In this document: in pieces, positions 29,251 through 37,839 of the stretch
How the letters are laid out: each line of letters opens with the position of its first letter
How positions within the stretch are numbered: position 1 is the stretch's first letter
Virus record (IMG/VR): IMGVR_UViG_3300025704_000053
Coordinates: 1 to 38,497 of that record
Length of the DNA stretch: 38,497 nt
Reading direction: 5' to 3' (one strand)
DNA from: a virus
The notes under the pieces: model-generated
Seen by the model: the letters and a program-made list of their open reading frames with translations, nothing else
Told to the model about the DNA's origin: nothing
Database searches by the model: none
Program-made: the position numbers and the translations under genes

Positions 29251-29520
29251 CTACGGAACCTTAACTGTTCCGGAACCTGGTGATACAGCATGGCCGCATG
29301 TTGCAATCGTTCCTTGTTTACATACCATTTTGTTATCTGCAAAAACAGTAGTAGAATAATTTGATGTTAATGTTGGTGCTGAATGCGGAGAATCTCCATG
29401 ACCAGCAATCTTATCATTTTCAAATGACACTCTTTTTCCATCTGCTATGACTGTGGATGAACCTGGCCCAGTGATAATTCCCTGTGCGGTGTCTGTTGAT
29501 ACTCTTGCTATTCCTGGCAT
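29251..29520 (-). CDS. PAAR-repeat spike-tip protein
   Basis: An 89-residue PAAR protein: MPGIARVSTDTAQGIITGPG, VIADGKRVSFENDKIAGHGDSPHSAP, VFADNKMVCKQGTIATCGHAVSPGSG. His in HGDSPH and Cys/His in CGHAV form the metal site that caps the cone. PAAR proteins sharpen the central spike of T4-like tails (as gp5.4 does). The ATG is 5 nt after a GATAAATA box sitting in a hairpin loop. Late expression fits a virion part. Confidence 0.93.
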   Translation of the reverse strand: MPGIARVSTDTAQGIITGPGSSTVIADGKRVSFENDKIAGHGDSPHSAPTLTSNYSTTVFADNKMVCKQGTIATCGHAVSPGSGTVKVP

Positions 29521-29538
29521 ATTAGTATTTATCTAATA
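29518..29538 (-). promoter_or_regulatory. late promoter in hairpin loop, leaderless type (before 29520)
   Basis: Minus strand TATTAG (29533-29538) and CTAATA (29520-29525) are perfect complements around ATAAATA (29526-29532). The box ends 5 nt before the ATG, whose A is the last base of the stem. Confidence 0.65.
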
Positions 29539-29832
29539 CTAATCTTCTGGTTGATTGCCTTCAATAATATTAGTATAATCAGTTGCACTTTGTGGAAGTG
29601 TATTTACCATGGATTGGATTTGTGTGGTCTTAACCATTACTTCTTCTGATGCACCTGTAAAAATATAAGGAATAAGTGCTAGTTCATCATCGTTAATAAC
29701 AATAACTCTAGGTTCGCCTAAATTTACAAGTTCGTTCTTTTCATCAACAGCAAGTAGAGTTGCAATAATTTCAACTCCGTTGGCTAGTTTTATAGATTTT
29801 ATTTTGCCTAAGTCTTCTTTTAAGTTATACAT
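29539..29832 (-). CDS. Small Sm/Lsm-fold-like protein (paralogue of 543-839)
   Basis: A 97-residue protein: IKSIKLANGVEIIATLLAVDEKNELVNLGEPRVIVINDDELALIPYIF. The NG-x-EIIA strand, acidic turn and IPYIF strand follow the same plan as the 98-residue protein at 543-839. The C-terminus is more acidic and unstructured (GNQPED). It lies 33 bases from the nrdB stop and is driven by a perfect TATAAATA 5 nt before its ATG. Function unknown. Confidence 0.7.
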   Translation of the reverse strand: MYNLKEDLGKIKSIKLANGVEIIATLLAVDEKNELVNLGEPRVIVINDDELALIPYIFTGASEEVMVKTTQIQSMVNTLPQSATDYTNIIEGNQPED

Positions 29833-29837
29833 GTTAG

Positions 29838-29845
29838 TATTTATA
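29838..29845 (-). promoter_or_regulatory. late promoter box, leaderless type (before 29832)
   Basis: Minus-strand TATAAATA, exact T4 consensus, 5 nt (CTAAC) before the ATG at 29832. No Shine-Dalgarno can lie between them. Confidence 0.75.
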
Positions 29846-29865
29846 AATGCTTGAATTGTTATAGG

Positions 29866-30981
29866 TTATAAACTGAAACCTTTAAATGTGTCTTTCTCCA
29901 CATCTTGTTTAGTTCCGCCGATAACATAAGAACTAATTTCAGTCTCTTGTGGTGCTACTTGAACACTACCTCCTGCAATCCATTGTTGAGTCCAAGGAAG
30001 AGGATTTGTGCCTGTGTTAAATATTTTTTCTTGTCCTACGGCGTGCATTCTTTTACCAGCAATGTATTCTACATACTGTTTAAGCAACTCAGCATTAAGG
30101 CCAATTATACTTCCGTCTTTAAACAAATATTCTGCCCATGCTTTTTCTTGCTCCACTGCATCTAAAAACATCTGTGTGCATTCTGCATAAGTTTCTTCTT
30201 TTATCTTAGCAAAGTCTTTATCTTCTTGTGGTAATAATTTTAACATTTGCTGTGTGCTGGCTAAATGCACGTTTTCATCACGTGCAATAAGTTTAATAAT
30301 TTTTGCATTACCTTCCATTTTCTTAAGTTCAGCAAATGCCCAACTACAAGCAAATGACACATAGAAACGAACACCTTCTAAAATATTTACACTCATTAAA
30401 CATAACCAAATTGCTTTCTTATGTTCATATTCGCTGTATGACTTATATCCTTTATTTCTAAGTTCGTTTAATTCTATCAATTCATCATATTTTTTAGTAA
30501 TGCTATCTGCACAATTTACAATTTCATCCATTTCTAACATATCGTCAAACACTTTACTAGGATTTGAATATATGTTTCTAATGATATGTGAATAACTCCT
30601 ACTATGGATTGTTTCACTAAACGCCCACGTTTCGATCCATGCTTCTACTTCAGGTAAACTTACTATAGGCAAAAAAGCAAGATTAGGTGAGCGACCTTGG
30701 ACACTATCTAGTAGTATCTGTCTTTTTAGGTTACTAGTAAAAATGTGCTGTTCAAAATCAGTAAGATTTTTAAAATCAGTAGCATCTTTGATAATATCGA
30801 CTTCTTCAGGTCTCCAAAAAAATCCTAACTGTTTGTCTGTAAGTTTTTCAAATTGTTTATATTTGAGAATATCGAATCTCTGCACACCTAGGCCACCATT
30901 TTCGTCAAGAAACATGTTTGCTTTAGTATGATCGGATTTATTTTTTACGTCTAATACACTCAATTTTTTTCTTTTACTCAA
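29866..30981 (-). CDS. nrdB: Ribonucleotide reductase class Ia, beta subunit
   Basis: A 371-residue R2 subunit that carries the di-iron tyrosyl radical for making deoxynucleotides. Visible are the FWRPEEVDI start, EQHIFTSNLKRQILLDSVQG, WAFSETIHSRSYSHIIRNIY with the iron-binding Glu/His, and the second half RDENVHLASTQQM. Length matches E. coli NrdB (376). The start is unusual: TTG at 30979-30981 overlaps the nrdA stop (TTGA), and the first in-frame ATG is 23 codons later, so translation is coupled to nrdA. An early-class metabolic gene. Confidence 0.97.
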   Translation of the reverse strand: MSKRKKLSVLDVKNKSDHTKANMFLDENGGLGVQRFDILKYKQFEKLTDKQLGFFWRPEEVDIIKDATDFKNLTDFEQHIFTSNLKRQILLDSVQGRSPNLAFLPIVSLPEVEAWIETWAFSETIHSRSYSHIIRNIYSNPSKVFDDMLEMDEIVNCADSITKKYDELIELNELRNKGYKSYSEYEHKKAIWLCLMSVNILEGVRFYVSFACSWAFAELKKMEGNAKIIKLIARDENVHLASTQQMLKLLPQEDKDFAKIKEETYAECTQMFLDAVEQEKAWAEYLFKDGSIIGLNAELLKQYVEYIAGKRMHAVGQEKIFNTGTNPLPWTQQWIAGGSVQVAPQETEISSYVIGGTKQDVEKDTFKGFSL

Positions 30982-33272
30982 ATTTTACAACTCTCACAGT
31001 CTTCATCATCTACAATCTCTGTAGAGACAAACATTGGTTGATCTACTTTTTCTTTGTTAATATCTATTTCGCCTTGGCCATCAAATGTGTTATTATAATA
31101 TAGTTGTTTTCCACCATACTTATAAAAGTTAATAATATCGCCAAGCAACACGCTCATCGGAACTCTTTCTTCATCGTAGTGCTCCGGATTGTATGATGTA
31201 TTTACCGAAATGCCTTGGTCAATATATTTTTGTAATACAGCCATAATTTTTAAATAACCTTCTGGCGACTTTTGGTCCCACAGTAGATCATATTTATTTT
31301 TTAATCTTGGGTAACCCGGCACTACTTGTTTTAACACACCATGTTTACTTTGCTTGATGCTAACATAACTACGTGGTGGTTCAATACCATTTGTGCTGTT
31401 ACTAATCTGTGCTGATGTTTCAGCAGGCATAAGTGCCATCAGTGTAGAGTTACGAATGCCTGTTTCTTTAAGTTGCTTACGCAATCCTTTCCAATTCATA
31501 CGTTCTTTATTTTTAACTAATTCGTCAACATCTTTTTTATATGTTTGGTTAGGTGTAATACCGTGTCCGTATTTAGTTTCCATTACACCTGGAATAGCAC
31601 CTTTCTCAATAGCCAAATCTGCACTTGCTTTTATAAGGCCATAACTCCATGCTTCTGTCCATTTGTCGATAAGTTCTAAATTAGGTTGTTGATATGTGCT
31701 ATCATGTTTAGCCATCCAATATGCAAAATTAATTATACCTACACCTAGTGGACGTCTTTTCATTGTGCTAAGTTCTGCCGCTAATACAGGATAACTCTGA
31801 TAATCTAATAACTCATCTAATGCTCTTACAGCCAAGTTACATACTTTTTGCATCTCATCTAAATCTTTTATTACACCCCAATTAACCGCAGATAATGTGC
31901 AAAGCGAAATTTCACCTTCTTCATCATTAATATGCGAAAGCGGTTTAGTCGGTAAATTAATTTCACAGCATAAGTTACTTTGTCTAATAGGTGCTACTTT
32001 CTCAATAAATGCGCCATGTGTATTTGCGTGGTCAACATTCATTAAATAAATTCTACCTGTGTCTTTTCTTTCTGTTACAAACGAACTAAACAATTCAATA
32101 GCAGGAATAGACTTTTTCCTAATACTTGTTTTACGTTCTGCCGCTTCATATAATTCTTTAAATTTATCTTGGTTGGTAAAGAATGAATCATATAAACCAG
32201 GAACATCTTTAGGCGAGAACAATGTAATATTGCCACCACTAATAAGTCTTTCGTACATTAATTTGTTAAACTGTACACCGTAGTCCATGTGCCTTACACG
32301 GTTATCTTCTGTACCTTTGTTGTTCTTTAGCACTAATAAGTCTTCAACTTCTAAGTGCCAAATAGGATAGTATAGTGTAGCCGCTCCGCCTCTTACACCA
32401 CCTTGGCTACAACTCTTAACTGCTGATTGAAATAGTTTATAGAAGGGGATAACTCCTGTATGGGTAGCATCTCCACTCCTAATCTTAGAACCAACTGCTC
32501 TAATGCTTCCTGCACCAATACCAATACCTGCTTTTTGACTTACATATTTAACCACAGCACTTGTGGTTGCATTAATGCTATCTAAACTGTCATCAGTTTC
32601 AATCAATACACAACTGCTAAATTGCCTTTGTGGTGTTCTTACGCCAGCCATAATTGGTGTAGGCAAACTAATTTTAAATGTGCTGATAGCATCGTAATAT
32701 GCTTTTACATACTGTAATCTAGTTTCTGCAGGATACTTTGCAAACAATGTTGCCGCAATCATCATGTATGCAACTTGTGGAGTTTCAAAAATTTCACCTG
32801 TTGCTCTGTTCTGCACAAGATACTTACCGCGAAACTGTTCCATGGCCGCATAGGTTAATACTTCATCTCGGTCATGGTTAATATGTTTATTAAGATCATC
32901 TATCTCATCTTTAGTGTATAGTTCTGTAAACTCTGGATCATAAAATCCTGCGTCTATATTATCTTGTATAATATCACATAAGCAAGGAGGTTTAAATGCA
33001 TTGTATACCTGCTTACGCAAATGATAGTTAATAAGTCTACCTGCTACATACTGGTAGTTTGGTGTTTCTTCTGAGATAAGATCTGCGGCACTTTTAATAA
33101 GTGTTTCTTGAATACTTTCTGTTTTGATTGAATCAAAGAATTGTATCTGACTATTGATTTCGACTTGTGATGCACTAACGCCTGTTATATCTTCACAAGC
33201 ATACATTACAACCTTGTGTAACTTGTCAATGTTTAAGTCTTCTAGTGTTCCGTCTCTCTTTATAACTTGCAT
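30978..33272 (-). CDS. nrdA: Ribonucleotide reductase class Ia, alpha subunit
   Basis: A 764-residue catalytic subunit. It begins with the ATP-cone (MQVIKRDGTLEDLNIDKLHK), followed by the catalytic barrel: FSSCVLIETDD (active-site Cys), NLCCEINLPTKP (radical-site Cys) and MPAETSAQISNSTNGIEPP. The C-terminus DCESCKI keeps the redox CxxC. Size equals E. coli NrdA (761). It is read from a TTGACT-17-TACAAT promoter and is coupled to nrdB. Phages use it to supply dNTPs for genome replication. Confidence 0.98.
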   Translation of the reverse strand: MQVIKRDGTLEDLNIDKLHKVVMYACEDITGVSASQVEINSQIQFFDSIKTESIQETLIKSAADLISEETPNYQYVAGRLINYHLRKQVYNAFKPPCLCDIIQDNIDAGFYDPEFTELYTKDEIDDLNKHINHDRDEVLTYAAMEQFRGKYLVQNRATGEIFETPQVAYMMIAATLFAKYPAETRLQYVKAYYDAISTFKISLPTPIMAGVRTPQRQFSSCVLIETDDSLDSINATTSAVVKYVSQKAGIGIGAGSIRAVGSKIRSGDATHTGVIPFYKLFQSAVKSCSQGGVRGGAATLYYPIWHLEVEDLLVLKNNKGTEDNRVRHMDYGVQFNKLMYERLISGGNITLFSPKDVPGLYDSFFTNQDKFKELYEAAERKTSIRKKSIPAIELFSSFVTERKDTGRIYLMNVDHANTHGAFIEKVAPIRQSNLCCEINLPTKPLSHINDEEGEISLCTLSAVNWGVIKDLDEMQKVCNLAVRALDELLDYQSYPVLAAELSTMKRRPLGVGIINFAYWMAKHDSTYQQPNLELIDKWTEAWSYGLIKASADLAIEKGAIPGVMETKYGHGITPNQTYKKDVDELVKNKERMNWKGLRKQLKETGIRNSTLMALMPAETSAQISNSTNGIEPPRSYVSIKQSKHGVLKQVVPGYPRLKNKYDLLWDQKSPEGYLKIMAVLQKYIDQGISVNTSYNPEHYDEERVPMSVLLGDIINFYKYGGKQLYYNNTFDGQGEIDINKEKVDQPMFVSTEIVDDEDCESCKI

Positions 33273-33327
33273 GTGTGTGAAAAATCCGTATTGTTTTTGT
33301 TTTAAAAAATATATTTACCTGAGTTTT

Positions 33328-33356
33328 ATTGTAATATAAAACTGCACTAAAGTCAA
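33328..33356 (-). promoter_or_regulatory. sigma70-type promoter of nrdAB
   Basis: Minus strand TTGACT (33351-33356), 17-nt spacer, TACAAT (33328-33333). Leader about 49 nt to the ATG at 33272. The -35 overlaps the stop of the upstream gene and is one arm of a 7-bp inverted repeat (33350-33370). Confidence 0.7.
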
Positions 33357-33784
33357 GTATAAATTGACTTTTTTTCAATGGTATGAGTCTGAAACAACGT
33401 GCCTTGTTCTAAGGCTATTTCCTTGGGGACTAATTCCCCGGGGGCAAAATTAAGGAAGTTGTTGTTAAAAGAAAAAACTATACCTGTATTTCCGATCTCG
33501 TTATTACTTATCACAGGTAAAATTAACTGGTCATCTTTTATGAAGTTTTTAAAATCTAATGTTGCAATCATTAGTAAGGTTATACCAGTTTGGCAAAACA
33601 TTCCATCATATAATATAGTAAAGACATTGGGCCAAGTTTTAGGTGTATAGTAATCTAAGTATCTATCTAGGACCTTTATTTTACTAAATTCTTTTACTAT
33701 AATATCTACAGTTAAATCTTCGCGACTGCGAAAGTCTCTCCAAATTCTTTGGCGATCTTGAGGTGTGTGATGCTTTTCAAACAT
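33353..33784 (-). CDS. Baseplate/neck-like small protein, unknown
   Basis: A 143-residue protein: MFEKHHTPQDRQRIWRDFRSREDLTVDIIVKEFSKIKVLDRYLDYYTPKTWPNVFTILYDGMFCQTGITLLMIATL. It seems similar to an uncharacterised T4-like cyanophage protein that I recall near tail genes. It is placed directly after the fibre gene (11 bases). A virion or assembly role is suggested by location only. Confidence 0.5.
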   Translation of the reverse strand: MFEKHHTPQDRQRIWRDFRSREDLTVDIIVKEFSKIKVLDRYLDYYTPKTWPNVFTILYDGMFCQTGITLLMIATLDFKNFIKDDQLILPVISNNEIGNTGIVFSFNNNFLNFAPGELVPKEIALEQGTLFQTHTIEKKSIYT

Positions 33785-33795
33785 GAAATCTTAGA

Positions 33796-36336
33796 TTAAG
33801 ATTTCCACTTACGAACGATGTAATTCATCGTTACGGAAGATGCAGGACTTAAAGTGTTGTTTGCCCTAAGGTCAAACTTGTCTGTTCCTGTTACATAATT
33901 AACATAAAGATCTACGTTACCAACTGATATATTTTGTTTGCTATCTGAATATTGATCGTTTATATATGCTACTTGCTGATCTTTATCTGCACCAAACATT
34001 ACTGAACCTATACGACTGTAATTGATAGATGTATTAGAATTAGTATCTTTCATACTGTATTCCACGAAGAATGTATTATATGCTTCAGGGTCAAGGTTTG
34101 TTAGAATGTTATTACCTGTGCCGTTTGGTATTGCAATAGATTCAGGACTTGCATAGGCTGTTGTAGCCTCACCGGCTTCTAATGCATCTCTTGTAAGTAG
34201 TTCTATGTTGGTTTTAAGATTAAGTAACCCTTTATTATAACCAGTTAATCCTGACTGTTGACTTGTAAAGTATATGTTGTTACATATTTCTGCAAAGTCT
34301 CTTGCCTCTTCGCGTGAACCAAATGTTGCTTCTTTTAAATCTTCGTCGATTGTTAAACTGTAGTTTGTAAAAGTTACAGTAGAACCACCAACAGTTGAAT
34401 TTGAAAATATGCCGGATGCTCCGCCACCTACATATACATTTTTAAAGTAATTAAATCTTGGTTCTTTTGCAAATGCACCAAACAACCAATCTTCTAATTT
34501 TGCTTTTATAGTAGAATCTGTTTTATCATAATTTCCTACTGTTAAACCTAACTTATTTTGCGTAAACGCAGAGTCTGAATGTATTCTAAATCCTTCATAC
34601 CATTCTGGTTGCTTTTGGAATGATTCAGCATGTGTTAAGTATAACTGATTGTCGGAGTTTGGAACTTTGTTTAGTTTAGGCCACTTGTTAAGACCATTCA
34701 CTCTTGCTACAACTGAACCTACATCTGTTCCACTTGTAATTGTTATGTTTGATAAATCTGTTGAAATTACAGGAGTTATCGAAGTAGTTCCGTTTACTAA
34801 TACAGGTGTAATTGTTAATGCTTGATTGCCTGATGTAACTGCTGAAGATGTAGTAACTGAGAATGCGTTTGCACTTGCTTCACAATTACTTGTAACAGCC
34901 ATCGACGAACTAAATTTTCCAAAAGAAGCATCATCTACATTAACATTTTCTGTTTTATCAAATCCATGGTTTACAGAATAAACTATTACGTTACTATTAC
35001 TGTTGCCACCATGTGTTATAAACAAGTTACCTGCACCTATACTTGCTCCTGCTGTTAATCCATTTACTGTAACACTTTTAGTTGCAGGTGTTACTGCTGT
35101 AACAACACCGTTATCTATTTTTGCGTTACTTGAATTATTATTTAAGAATGTTACACCGTCACCTACTGATATTAGATCTGAGTCTTGAACTGTCATTGAT
35201 ATTGTATCAGCATTACCACTATCTTTTGACGTTATAGACCTTGTGTAAGAGGCTGTATTGCTTGGTATAGCAACTGTAAAATTTGTAGAACCATTTACTG
35301 CAACTACCTGCATAACTTTATTATTAATCCAGCCTGTGCCGCCTGATAAGTATGCATAGTTTGTTGGAGCACTTACACTATAACTTTTAATTGTTGGATC
35401 TGCTGTAATTACAACATTACTTCCACTTACAGTAAATGCTTTTGATGTTTCTATGTCGCTGTTTCTACTTACAAAAAGTTTTCCTAATGTTGGACTTGCA
35501 TATGAAATTGTTCCTGGTGTGTATTTAATATCTGTCGACGGGGTTATATGTTTACCAAATTCTAATCCAATATAACCTACACCAGTTGAAGGTGCTACTC
35601 TGATGTTTTTACTGTTTAATTGTCTATAACTTGGAATCTGTTGCCCTGTTAAGTTTGTCCATAAAGTAGCATCGTTATAAAAACTTGTTACACCTGTTAC
35701 ATAATTACCAACGTCAGTATCAGGTGATGTTTTAGATAATGCAGTAATTAATGTTGCATTACCGTAATATGTTAAACCAATTTCTTCAGTTGTTAGCGGT
35801 GCTGATCTAAAACCTAAATTTTGTGAATCACTTGCATTCGTTCCACCTTGCAAGAATGCATAATCTTTGTCTGCGGCTACACTAGCAACGGAACTTGTTA
35901 AGTCGTCGCCTGTTAAGATGACTCCGTCTCTAGTAACGTTTATATCGGTAGATGTAAATTTTTCGTTTGTATCTAAATTAGTAAATACTGTTGCACTTGC
36001 TTTAAATACGTCACTGCCTATCCAAGATGTAACTTTATTAATGCTATTCCATGTAGCATCTCCTTTGGCATAAAATTTACCTGGAACTTCAAATTTAATT
36101 ATTTGTAAATTAGCAATATTTCTTGTGTAGTTAATAGACGATGGTGTTTTTTCAAACTGTGCAACTTTATTAAGTCCAGAGTTGACAAGTAGGTCGGTGT
36201 CGCCGCCTATATAAATTTGTCTTGTATCTGTTGCAAAACCAATCTCCCCTGATCGTAAAGGTTTTGGAAGATCCTGCTTTAGACCACGTCTATTCTGGAT
36301 CCTTGAAATAATTACTGCGTTGTTGCTCGTAGCCAT
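33796..36336 (-). CDS. Tail-fibre-like protein with Mtd-type N-terminus
   Basis: An 846-residue, Cys-poor, Ser/Thr/Asn-rich protein. Residues 8-48 (IISRIQNRRGLKQDLPKPLRSGEIGFATDTRQIYIGGDTD) match the short N-terminal attachment domain of phage tropism determinants and many fibre proteins ('R.G....L..GE.G...DT...Y.G'). The centre is a series of beta-rich repeats with GTTSITPV, SVTVNGLTAG and similar, and the end has a different module (YFTSQQSGLTGYNKGLLNLKTNIELL, then DLYVNYVTGTDKFDLRANN). It is read from a leadered late box at 36362 with AGGAGA. Likely receptor-binding; exact position in the virion not known. Confidence 0.75.
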   Translation of the reverse strand: MATSNNAVIISRIQNRRGLKQDLPKPLRSGEIGFATDTRQIYIGGDTDLLVNSGLNKVAQFEKTPSSINYTRNIANLQIIKFEVPGKFYAKGDATWNSINKVTSWIGSDVFKASATVFTNLDTNEKFTSTDINVTRDGVILTGDDLTSSVASVAADKDYAFLQGGTNASDSQNLGFRSAPLTTEEIGLTYYGNATLITALSKTSPDTDVGNYVTGVTSFYNDATLWTNLTGQQIPSYRQLNSKNIRVAPSTGVGYIGLEFGKHITPSTDIKYTPGTISYASPTLGKLFVSRNSDIETSKAFTVSGSNVVITADPTIKSYSVSAPTNYAYLSGGTGWINNKVMQVVAVNGSTNFTVAIPSNTASYTRSITSKDSGNADTISMTVQDSDLISVGDGVTFLNNNSSNAKIDNGVVTAVTPATKSVTVNGLTAGASIGAGNLFITHGGNSNSNVIVYSVNHGFDKTENVNVDDASFGKFSSSMAVTSNCEASANAFSVTTSSAVTSGNQALTITPVLVNGTTSITPVISTDLSNITITSGTDVGSVVARVNGLNKWPKLNKVPNSDNQLYLTHAESFQKQPEWYEGFRIHSDSAFTQNKLGLTVGNYDKTDSTIKAKLEDWLFGAFAKEPRFNYFKNVYVGGGASGIFSNSTVGGSTVTFTNYSLTIDEDLKEATFGSREEARDFAEICNNIYFTSQQSGLTGYNKGLLNLKTNIELLTRDALEAGEATTAYASPESIAIPNGTGNNILTNLDPEAYNTFFVEYSMKDTNSNTSINYSRIGSVMFGADKDQQVAYINDQYSDSKQNISVGNVDLYVNYVTGTDKFDLRANNTLSPASSVTMNYIVRKWKS

Positions 36337-36361
36337 ACTAATCTATCTCCTAGTTAGTATG

Positions 36362-36369
36362 TATTTATC
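36362..36369 (-). promoter_or_regulatory. late promoter box of the fibre gene
   Basis: Minus-strand GATAAATA, followed by a 25-nt stretch with AGGAGA (36346-36351) before the ATG at 36336. Leadered class. Confidence 0.7.
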
Positions 36370-36380
36370 ACTTTTATAAA

Positions 36381-37052
36381 TTACTTAGAATAGTAATCTG
36401 TAAGTCTATCGGACCATTTATTGCAATATTCAACGAATTCGTCATCTTTAATAGTAAACTCAGCAAAGTTGCCTTCTCTGTCTACCATTAATATAACTAC
36501 TTTTTTAATTTTAGTATTAAACATTTCGTTATGTGCTAATGCATAAGCACAACCTTGCATAAAGTAGTCTTCAATCCACTCACGTTTTTTGATCTTTTTT
36601 GAAGTTTTGAAATCTATAATTGCTTCTTCACCTTCATACATACCGATTGCATCTGATGTTCCTGCGTATAATCCTTGTGCTATAAGTCCGACTTCAACAC
36701 CATATATGGCATCTACTTTACTAAGGCCTTTATCTATCATTTCATTAACCATATTCTTGGCCATTACACTTATATGATTATTTCCTTTAATTTCATATTC
36801 TTCAAGTAGGATATATTTTTCTAAAGCATTATGAACTTTAGTTCCAAGTCCTGCTGACTCTGTGCTTATACGAGTTGCTTCTGCTTCTCCTACACGTTTA
36901 CGCCAGTTAATTAAAGCAGTTTTATCACCTGTTGCTGATAAAATTGTTGTAACACTTGGCACAGGATTATTATCATCACCTGTATATTGGCGTTGACCGG
37001 ACTTTGCTGTAACTCGTTTTAGTTTGGGGTATTCGTATTTTGTTTCTAGCAT
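36381..37052 (-). CDS. PD-(D/E)XK nuclease, RecB/Cas4-like
   Basis: A 223-residue nuclease of the RecB-like family. GLYAGTSDAIGMYEGEEAIIDFKTSKKIKKREWIEDYFMQGCAYALAH holds the D...(D)xK core (IIDFKTSK) and the QGCAYA motif. ESAGLGTKVHNALEKY matches motif I (GxxxH). No iron-sulphur Cys cluster, unlike Cas4. Similar phage nucleases act in recombination or DNA processing. A sigma70 promoter (37083-37110) marks it as early. No helicase is fused to it. Confidence 0.8.
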   Translation of the reverse strand: MLETKYEYPKLKRVTAKSGQRQYTGDDNNPVPSVTTILSATGDKTALINWRKRVGEAEATRISTESAGLGTKVHNALEKYILLEEYEIKGNNHISVMAKNMVNEMIDKGLSKVDAIYGVEVGLIAQGLYAGTSDAIGMYEGEEAIIDFKTSKKIKKREWIEDYFMQGCAYALAHNEMFNTKIKKVVILMVDREGNFAEFTIKDDEFVEYCNKWSDRLTDYYSK

Positions 37053-37082
37053 AAAGTTTATGTCTTTGTGAATGTAATATTA

Positions 37083-37110
37083 CTTATATGAAGTGATACT
37101 AATCTGTCAA
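37083..37110 (-). promoter_or_regulatory. sigma70-type promoter of the PD-(D/E)XK nuclease
   Basis: Minus strand TTGACA (37105-37110), 16-nt spacer, TATAAG (37083-37088). The +1 near 37076 gives a 24-nt leader to the ATG at 37052 without a clear Shine-Dalgarno. Confidence 0.65.
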
Positions 37111-37177
37111 GTAAATTGAAGTCCAAATTTTAAATTATTAAAGTTATTATCTTGTTTGAAGATTTCTTTGAGTTAAT

Positions 37178-37495
37178 CTACCAGGAAATGTTCCATTGTA
37201 GATGTGTATTGGAACTAGGATCTGTAACAATATTTACGCCATATCCTAAATCTTTAAAATATTTTTTAACATAATCTAATTGATCTTTTTTAGTAGCATC
37301 TGTTGTAATACTTTTATGAACATTGTAATATACATTGCTATTAGTCATTGTGGAATTATTAACGTTTGCATATAAAAGACCTGCATCTATATTGGCATAG
37401 ACGGCATTTTCAATTGAAGTAATTTCATTGTGAATTACAGTATTGTTTCTGCTTTTAATTCTGGCATTAGCCGCCGTTACAAATATTCCTGGCAT
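37178..37495 (-). CDS. Small phage protein of unknown function
   Basis: A 105-residue protein: MPGIFVTAANARIKSRNNTVIHNEITSIENAVYANIDAGLLYANVNNSTMTNSNVYYNV, then DQLDYVKKYFKDLGYGVNIVTDPSSNTHLQWNISW. The Asn-rich beta part with an alpha/beta end resembles a small cyanophage virion-region protein I recall. GGAG lies before ATG 37495, one base after the upstream gene. Part of a late-type three-gene block with 37497 and 37840. Confidence 0.5.
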   Translation of the reverse strand: MPGIFVTAANARIKSRNNTVIHNEITSIENAVYANIDAGLLYANVNNSTMTNSNVYYNVHKSITTDATKKDQLDYVKKYFKDLGYGVNIVTDPSSNTHLQWNISW

Positions 37496-37496
37496 T

Positions 37497-37838
37497 CTAT
37501 AACTCCGCTTTTATATCTTTCATTGCTTGGTTACCTGCTAAATCGCCTACTCTATCACTAGGATCTTCTACATCTGTATTAATATCTGCTGGTAATTCAC
37601 CTTTAAGTTTAATGACATCTTTATCTTGGCTACTTGCAAATCCACTATCTTCAACTGCTTTAATTAAATCTTCTATATCTAAATCAAAGTTTAGTTGAGA
37701 AAGTCTCATTTGAAGTTCTTCAGTATCCATTTCGCCATTCTGTTGAACTTCTCCTTTAGATAATTCGTCTTGAATTGCTACAATTAAATCTTCGTAGTAG
37801 GATTCATTTACTTTCTGAATGACCTCATTAATGAGCAT
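37497..37838 (-). CDS. Acidic small protein (MLINEVIQKV start)
   Basis: A 113-residue acidic protein: MLINEVIQKVNESYYEDLIVAIQDELSKGEVQQ, then helices with DIEDLIKAVEDSGFASSQDKDVIKLKGELPAD and an acidic tail. The amphipathic opening is like that of the 5443 gene (MLIKEITTG), and the central helix-turn-strand resembles a small winged-helix-like unit. Function unknown. One base separates it from the next upstream gene. Confidence 0.5.
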   Translation of the reverse strand: MLINEVIQKVNESYYEDLIVAIQDELSKGEVQQNGEMDTEELQMRLSQLNFDLDIEDLIKAVEDSGFASSQDKDVIKLKGELPADINTDVEDPSDRVGDLAGNQAMKDIKAEL

Positions 37839-37839
37839 T

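Noticed and set aside
33350-33375. AAGTCAA/TTGACTT hairpin followed by T-run on the plus strand as terminator
   Set aside because: No plus-strand gene precedes it; the repeat overlaps the nrdA -35 element and a minus-strand stop, so terminator function is unsupported.
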